Shown here piece by piece: positions 6,495 through 9,629 of a DNA stretch of 9,629 nt. The stretch lies in the NCBI GenBank assembly GCA_021806355.1, contig JAJZXT010000075.1, positions 1 to 9,629 on the forward strand, written 5' to 3'. This DNA comes from Thermoplasmata archaeon (GTDB lineage: Archaea; Thermoplasmatota; Thermoplasmata; Thermoplasmatales; Thermoplasmataceae). Below the pieces are notes generated by a model. It ran no database searches. It saw only the letters and a program-made list of their open reading frames with translations, and was not told the DNA's origin. The translations under genes were made by a program, and so were the position numbers. Within the stretch, counting starts at the first letter, position 1. Every line of letters begins with the position of its first letter.

Positions 6495-6555
6495 ATCCTT
6501 GGGCGAATAAATCCCATTTTTATCAATATAAATCTGACAAATATTCCAAAATTGT

Positions 6556-6569
6556 ATGACGATTGTCAT
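6556..6569. promoter_or_regulatory. Palindrome ATGAC-N4-GTCAT between pyrE and ftsZ
   Basis: A perfect 5-bp inverted repeat with a 4-bp spacer lies roughly midway between the two divergent start codons, about 90-100 bp from each. It could be an operator for a dimeric regulator acting on one or both promoters. A 10-bp dyad can occur by chance in AT-rich DNA, so this is a suggestion. A related palindrome lies at the ftsZ start. Confidence 0.3.
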
Positions 6570-6622
6570 TATGAGTTTTAATGTTGATATTTAATAGTTT
6601 AATTGATAACTCAAAAAAACGA

Positions 6623-6634
6623 AATATTAATATA
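6623..6634 (+). promoter_or_regulatory. TATA box of ftsZ
   Basis: AATATTAATATA, preceded by the BRE-like ACGAA, is centred about 28 nt before the ATG at 6657. The spacing supports that ATG as the real start and a leaderless ftsZ transcript. If so, the longer frame beginning at TTG 6603 would lie upstream of the transcript start. Confidence 0.6.
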
Positions 6635-6644
6635 CTATTTACGT

Positions 6645-6657
6645 TATGTCAGACATA
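6645..6657. promoter_or_regulatory. Palindrome TATGTC-A-GACATA overlapping the ftsZ start
   Basis: A perfect 6-bp inverted repeat with a single central base ends on the first base of the ftsZ start codon. In a leaderless promoter this covers the transcription start region, a typical archaeal repressor site. Its half-site resembles the ATGAC/GTCAT repeat about 80 bp upstream. Function is inferred from position and symmetry only. Confidence 0.35.
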
Positions 6658-7799
6658 TGAAAGACATAGTTGATTTACTATATTTGTCGGCTGCAAAGGA
6701 GGATATGATACCTACAGTTTCAATCTCAGAGAACATGAGATGTCCCGAGGATGATGAGATTGACAGGCTTGCGATGGAGTTAAAGGTAAGAGTCAAAATA
6801 ATTGGCTGTGGCGGGGCAGGCTCCAACACGGTAAACAGGCTAGCCATCGATGGTTTTCAGGACGCAAAGCTAATTGCAATAAACACAGATGCAAATCACC
6901 TTATGACCATGAAAACGCCTGTAAAGGCCTTGATTGGAAAAAATGTCACCAGAGGTCTGGGAGCAGGGGCCGATCCACAATTGGGAGAGGATTCAGCCAT
7001 CGAAGACTTAGACTTAATGAAGAAAATTGTTGGACGATCAGATATAGTGTTTATTACATGCGGAATGGGCGGAGGCACCGGAACGGGAACCTCTCCAATC
7101 ATAGCTAAACTGGCAAAGGAATCAGGAGCATTGGTTATCTCAATTGTGACTCTTCCTTTCTCCTCTGAGGGAAAAGTAAGGATGGAAAATGCACAGAGAG
7201 GCTTGGAGAAATTGGCACAATATTCAGACACAATCGTTGCAATACCCAATGACAGGGTACTGATGCAAACCCCTAAAATGACTATGGAAGATGCATTTAA
7301 GTTTGCTGACTCGGTTCTCGTTGAAGAGATAATGGGCATAATAGAGCTTGTCACTAAAACCAGCCTTGTTAATTTAGATTATAACGATCTTTTGACCATT
7401 ACAAAGAACAAAGGTTCTGCCATGATAGGGATCGGAGAGGGAAGTGTAGGGGAGGACAGGGTTGCATATGCAGTTGACCAGGCCATTAAATCTCCATTGG
7501 TTGAAGCAGATATTTCCCAGGCTAAGGGCTGCCTTGTAAGGATTGTTGGCGGCCGGGACATGACAATGAAAGAGGCAATGAAAGCAGCTCAGGAAGTTAG
7601 GGTGAGGATCGATCCTCATGCTGAAATAATTTGGGGTGCCCATGTAGACTACTTTATGGGAAACAAGGTCAAGGTCATGGTACTGCTTACTGGCGTTAAA
7701 TCTCCGTATATTATCTCTGGAAAGGAAGGGGCAAGGAATCTTGGCGTGGTAATGGGTTCCTACACCGTCCCAGAACTTGGCATGGACCTGGTTTCGTAA
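6657..7799 (+). CDS. ftsZ: Cell division protein FtsZ
   Basis: This 380-residue tubulin-like GTPase forms the cytokinetic ring at midcell. It has an N-terminal extension of about 46 residues ending DEIDRLAMELKV, the first nucleotide-binding loop VKIIGCGGAGSN (46-57), the tubulin signature GMGGGTGTGTSP (136-147), the PNDRVL segment and the T7-loop catalytic motif NLDYND (239-244), which contacts the next subunit's GTP. The C-terminal end, ARNLGVVMGSYTVPELGMDLVS, resembles euryarchaeal FtsZ1-type proteins. The frame extends upstream to TTG 6603, but the ATG at 6657 is preferred because a TATA box sits 28 nt before it and the intervening residues are AT-driven. The gene diverges from pyrE, is followed by an oligo-T terminator, and is probably monocistronic. 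Confidence 0.96.
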   Translation: MKDIVDLLYLSAAKEDMIPTVSISENMRCPEDDEIDRLAMELKVRVKIIGCGGAGSNTVNRLAIDGFQDAKLIAINTDANHLMTMKTPVKALIGKNVTRGLGAGADPQLGEDSAIEDLDLMKKIVGRSDIVFITCGMGGGTGTGTSPIIAKLAKESGALVISIVTLPFSSEGKVRMENAQRGLEKLAQYSDTIVAIPNDRVLMQTPKMTMEDAFKFADSVLVEEIMGIIELVTKTSLVNLDYNDLLTITKNKGSAMIGIGEGSVGEDRVAYAVDQAIKSPLVEADISQAKGCLVRIVGGRDMTMKEAMKAAQEVRVRIDPHAEIIWGAHVDYFMGNKVKVMVLLTGVKSPYIISGKEGARNLGVVMGSYTVPELGMDLVS

Positions 7800-7819
7800 T
7801 TTTCATATAAAACACAAAC

Positions 7820-7834
7820 TTTTTTTATCTTTTT
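7820..7834 (+). terminator. Oligo-T terminator after ftsZ
   Basis: Seven Ts, then ATC, then five more Ts begin about 20 bases after the ftsZ stop. Archaeal RNA polymerase terminates intrinsically at such U-rich runs without needing a hairpin. It separates ftsZ from pyrF. Confidence 0.6.
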
Positions 7835-7892
7835 ATACCATAAGCGGGGAGCGTTTGAAGAGGATTAAGTAATAATTTTACATGCTTATTCC

Positions 7893-8555
7893 ATGAATGA
7901 AAGCAGAATTATCGCCTCGCTCGATCTGGTAAATCAGGAAACTTTGCTGGACATTGCAGAGTCAATATCGGCAGACATATTTGCAATTAAGATAAATTGG
8001 CCCACCATTATGTCTTGTGGTATTGAGATTATTGATCGATTAGCGAAAATCTCAAAGGTTATCTGTGACCTAAAAATTGCTGATATACCATATACAAATG
8101 AAAAAATTGCAAGCATTGCCTCTGGGCATGGTGCCTGGGGATTGATCACACATATATTTCCGGGCGAAGATTCGCTGAAAGCAGTTATAAAGGGAGCAGG
8201 AAATTCAAAGGTCTTTGGTATTGTTTCAATGAGCAACCCTGATTCGGAGATAATTCTTAATAAAAAGTGGGAAGAGTTAATAGAAATTGCCAGAAAGAAC
8301 AATCTGTACGGAATCGTAGCTCCTGCAAATAACCAGGATTTACTTTCGAAGATCAAAAAAAAGTCTGGGGGTATGAAGATAATTTCCCCCGGATCTATTT
8401 TCCAGGGAGGAGATCCTATATTAACACTTGAAAATGGGTCAGATTTTGTAATTATAGGTCGCGGCATTTATGAGTCAAAAGATCCTTTGGGTTTTGTGAA
8501 GAATATCAATGATCTTTGTAAGAGAAATGGCATTTCCCTCAATGTGGAACTATGA
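7893..8555 (+). CDS. pyrF: Orotidine 5'-phosphate decarboxylase
   Basis: PyrF decarboxylates OMP to UMP, the last step of the pathway. This 220-residue TIM-barrel protein has the expected active-site residues: D11 in ASLD, K33 in AIKINWP, the catalytic tetrad motif DLKIADIP (D59, K61, D64), the phosphate-binding segment ISPGSIFQGGDP (164-175, with Q171) and GRGIY (R190). The length and motif spacing match archaeal enzymes. The ATG at 7893 is the first in-frame start; another ATG at 7882 is out of frame. AT-rich DNA at 7863-7880 may hold its promoter, but no clear TATA box stands out. Its stop overlaps by a few bases the end of a decayed minus-strand reading frame. Confidence 0.93.
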   Translation: MNESRIIASLDLVNQETLLDIAESISADIFAIKINWPTIMSCGIEIIDRLAKISKVICDLKIADIPYTNEKIASIASGHGAWGLITHIFPGEDSLKAVIKGAGNSKVFGIVSMSNPDSEIILNKKWEELIEIARKNNLYGIVAPANNQDLLSKIKKKSGGMKIISPGSIFQGGDPILTLENGSDFVIIGRGIYESKDPLGFVKNINDLCKRNGISLNVEL

Positions 8556-8751
8556 ATGCCTGCCCTTTCCTCTCACAGGGTACATTACCGGAACCGATAT
8601 TCTGAGAACATCGCTATCTTTACCATATTTCTCCAAGAAAGTGTTTATGGTTTCAACTATAAATAAAGAGATTGTGACTCAGTAAAGCAAACAGACCTCC
8701 CTTGTAATACCAGTCTAATTTTAGGGAAACCGAATGGATTGCCTTACTTTC
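8550..8751 (-). pseudogene. Decayed coding remnant with a frameshift, possibly mobile-element derived
   Basis: Two overlapping minus-strand frames read like pieces of one protein. The upstream piece (8751 down to 8653) includes SLKLDWYYKGGLFALLSHNLFI before a stop. The second (8678 down to 8550, other frame) continues FIVETINTFLEKYGKDSDVLRISV and then PVMYPVRGKGRHS before a TAG. A single frameshift in the overlap at 8653-8678 would join them. An in-frame TAG at 8752 blocks extension further upstream. The composition is protein-like, and a transposase C-terminus is possible, but I cannot assign a family. The final TAG lies inside the pyrF stop region, which is unusual for an insertion sequence. 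Alternatively it is the remnant of an ordinary convergent gene. Confidence 0.45.
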
Positions 8752-8837
8752 CTAGCTTTCGCAAGGAGCTTTCTGCCTCAAAGTTGCTGACGTAATCTTC
8801 GTGGACTTGAATTCTCCTAAATCCGGGGGTAATCCGC

Positions 8838-8878
8838 TCTTCCTGCTAAACCTCCTTACTTTATGGATGCAGGCAGGC
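8838..8878. repeat. Direct repeat copy 1 (41 bp)
   Basis: This 41-bp segment recurs at 8907-8947 with two transition differences, and the last 33 bases are identical (from CTAAACCTCC to GCAGGCAGGC). The period is 69 bp with a 28-bp unrelated gap. On the minus strand the identical part contains a strong Shine-Dalgarno-like AAGGAGGT. Confidence 0.9.
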
Positions 8879-8906
8879 TTATGTATCTGTTCAATCTGCA
8901 TTTCCA

Positions 8907-8947
8907 TCTTCTTACTAAACCTCCTTACTTTATGGATGCAGGCAGGC
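8907..8947. repeat. Direct repeat copy 2 (41 bp)
   Basis: Second copy of the repeat at 8838-8878. The 69-bp period is a multiple of three, so in one minus-strand frame it duplicates the peptide PACIHKVRRFS with only a Lys/Arg change after it. In that strand AAGGAGGT stands 10 nt before an ATG. No third copy was found in the window. Confidence 0.9.
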
Positions 8948-9040
8948 ATGAAGCAATATGCAAGGCCGCCGATTTCATCTCTTCGCTGACGGAAGGAAAC
9001 TTCTGGCACAATAGGGTTAAATTTTGAAATAGAAGATTCT

Positions 9041-9629
9041 TTATTTTCTTCTCTTCCTTTTTATTAGTACTATTGATATATCTGCAGCAACGATTGCGGC
9101 AACCAATACCCCAATAATTGCATAAAGATTAAATGACGAAGACGAAGTGTTTGTAGATATGGGATATCCGAGAACAGCCACGGCACCCGTAACAATACCA
9201 ACATACACATACCCGTTAGAGCTGTCAAATGCTCCTCCGGCTGAGCCTATCCCAACACTGATGTTTTCAATTACTATGTTTTTAGCACCGTTTATGACAG
9301 ATACATTTTTGGAGTTAAAATTTGTGACAAATACATACCCGTTGGAGCTATCGAATGTTGCCCCAACTGGGTGTGATCCAACGCTGATGTTCTTAATCAC
9401 TGTATTTGTATTACCATCTATAACTGATACATCACATGAGAAATAATTTGTTACATACACATACCCGTTGGAACTGTCGAAAGCTACTCCAACTGGATAC
9501 AACCCTACTCCGATATTCTTGATAACTGTATTTGTGGTGTCGTTTATAACAAATACGTTATTTGAGAAGGAATTTGTTACATATACATATCCATTCGAGT
9601 TGTCGAAAGCTACTCCAACTGGATGTAAT
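9041..9629 (-). CDS. YVTN-type beta-propeller surface protein, C-terminal part (5' end outside window)
   Basis: The minus-strand frame is open from the right edge to a TAA at 9041, giving the last 195 residues of a larger protein; an internal TTG at 9502 is not the real start. It is made of 42-residue repeats of the form HPVGVAFDSSNGYVYVTNxxSxxVSVIDGxTNTVIKNISVG, the YVTN/YncE-like beta-propeller blade. Nearly identical units begin at 9628, 9502 and 9376, and a last, degenerate one at 9250. After a Ser/Thr-rich linker (STNTSSSS) comes a single transmembrane helix (about FNLYAIIGVLVAAIVAADISIVLI) and a basic KRKRRK end. This architecture places the propeller outside the cell, anchored by its C-terminus. 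The ligand is unknown; adhesion or envelope roles are common suggestions for such archaeal proteins. Confidence 0.88.
   Translation of the reverse strand, partial: LHPVGVAFDNSNGYVYVTNSFSNNVFVINDTTNTVIKNIGVGLYPVGVAFDSSNGYVYVTNYFSCDVSVIDGNTNTVIKNISVGSHPVGATFDSSNGYVFVTNFNSKNVSVINGAKNIVIENISVGIGSAGGAFDSSNGYVYVGIVTGAVAVLGYPISTNTSSSSFNLYAIIGVLVAAIVAADISIVLIKRKRRK
9124..9628 (-). repeat. 126-bp tandem coding repeats
   Basis: Each propeller blade is one 126-bp unit, repeated head to tail with exact period: units begin at 9628, 9502, 9376 and 9250 on the minus strand. The block encoding VAFDSSNGYVYVTN is nearly identical at the DNA level, while the middle of each unit differs. The last unit is degenerate. 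Such arrays can change copy number by recombination and probably continue past the right edge. Confidence 0.85.

Larger units (their letters stand above)
8752..9040. other. Gene-poor stretch with fragmentary reading frames
   Basis: This stretch holds no convincing intact gene. On the minus strand short protein-like pieces appear in different frames: QKFPSVSEEMKSAALHIAS (about 9004-8948) and RRIQVHEDYVSNFEAESSLR (about 8820-8761), each soon followed by a stop. This looks like the upstream continuation of the decayed region at 8550-8751. An 85-codon minus-strand frame (9009-8752) spans it but is made largely of the duplicated segment and resembles no protein I know. A plus-strand frame at 8801-8989 is equally unconvincing. 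Confidence 0.35.

Noticed and set aside
6896..7354. 152-codon minus-strand frame
   Set aside because: Antisense to the conserved GTPase core of ftsZ; a shadow of that gene's codon pattern.
7934..8467. 177-codon minus-strand frame
   Set aside because: It lies entirely antisense to pyrF, whose active-site motifs are intact, and has no recognisable domain.
8838..8947. CRISPR array
   Set aside because: Only two repeat copies, no third copy at the 69-bp period on either side, mismatches inside the repeat, and no cas genes in the window. The geometry alone is not enough to call an array.
8801..8989. 62-codon plus-strand gene with FLLNLLTLWMQAG twice
   Set aside because: The repeated hydrophobic peptide is simply the translation of the direct repeat. 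There is no ribosome binding site or conserved neighbour to support it.
8752..9009. 85-codon minus-strand gene starting at GTG 9009
   Set aside because: Its sequence is dominated by the duplicated segment, resembles no family I know, and other frames of the same strand look more protein-like in places. Better treated as part of the decayed region.

Overview
The window reads as chromosomal DNA of a euryarchaeon, most likely a member of the Thermoplasmatales or a close relative. The evidence is archaeal information-processing genes (eS19, PDCD5-like protein, eL39, eL31, aIF6), a euryarchaeal-type FtsZ, archaeal-type OMP decarboxylase, AT-rich TATA-like boxes placed about 25-28 nt before start codons with no leader (leaderless genes), and a membrane-anchored YVTN beta-propeller surface protein. 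The order-level placement is inference from gene style and is not proven by a marker search.

Layout. Positions 1-~410 are the right end of an IS200/IS605-type element: the 3' third of tnpB, whose stop codon lies inside a terminal hairpin, probably also the end of its guide (omega/sot) RNA. At 484-1473 is a fused ferritin-like plus CCC1/VIT1 iron/manganese transporter. At 1517-3894 is an overlapping ABC exporter pair (ATPase, then a large tandem-half permease). At 4020-5919 is a tightly packed translation operon: eS19, PDCD5-like DNA-binding protein, eL39 (only 51 aa), eL31, aIF6. At 5962-7799 pyrE (minus) and ftsZ (plus) diverge from a promoter region carrying two small palindromes. pyrF follows at 7893-8555, so the genes for the last two steps of UMP synthesis flank the cell-division gene. 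From 8550 to about 9010 there is no intact gene: it holds broken minus-strand reading frames and a 41-bp direct repeat present twice. From 9041 to the right edge, minus strand, is the C-terminal part of a repetitive surface protein.

How the genes work together. The translation cluster supplies ribosomal proteins and the 60S-type anti-association factor. PyrE and PyrF convert orotate to UMP. The ABC pair is one transporter of unknown substrate, and the ferritin-like/VIT protein probably moves iron or manganese across the membrane. Mobile or decaying DNA is confined to the two ends.

No clearly new multi-gene system was seen. The best leads are a Glu in place of the expected third RuvC aspartate of TnpB, a shortened PyrE catalytic loop lacking the usual second lysine, paired palindromes at the ftsZ promoter and start, and the repeat/decay zone at 8550-9010.
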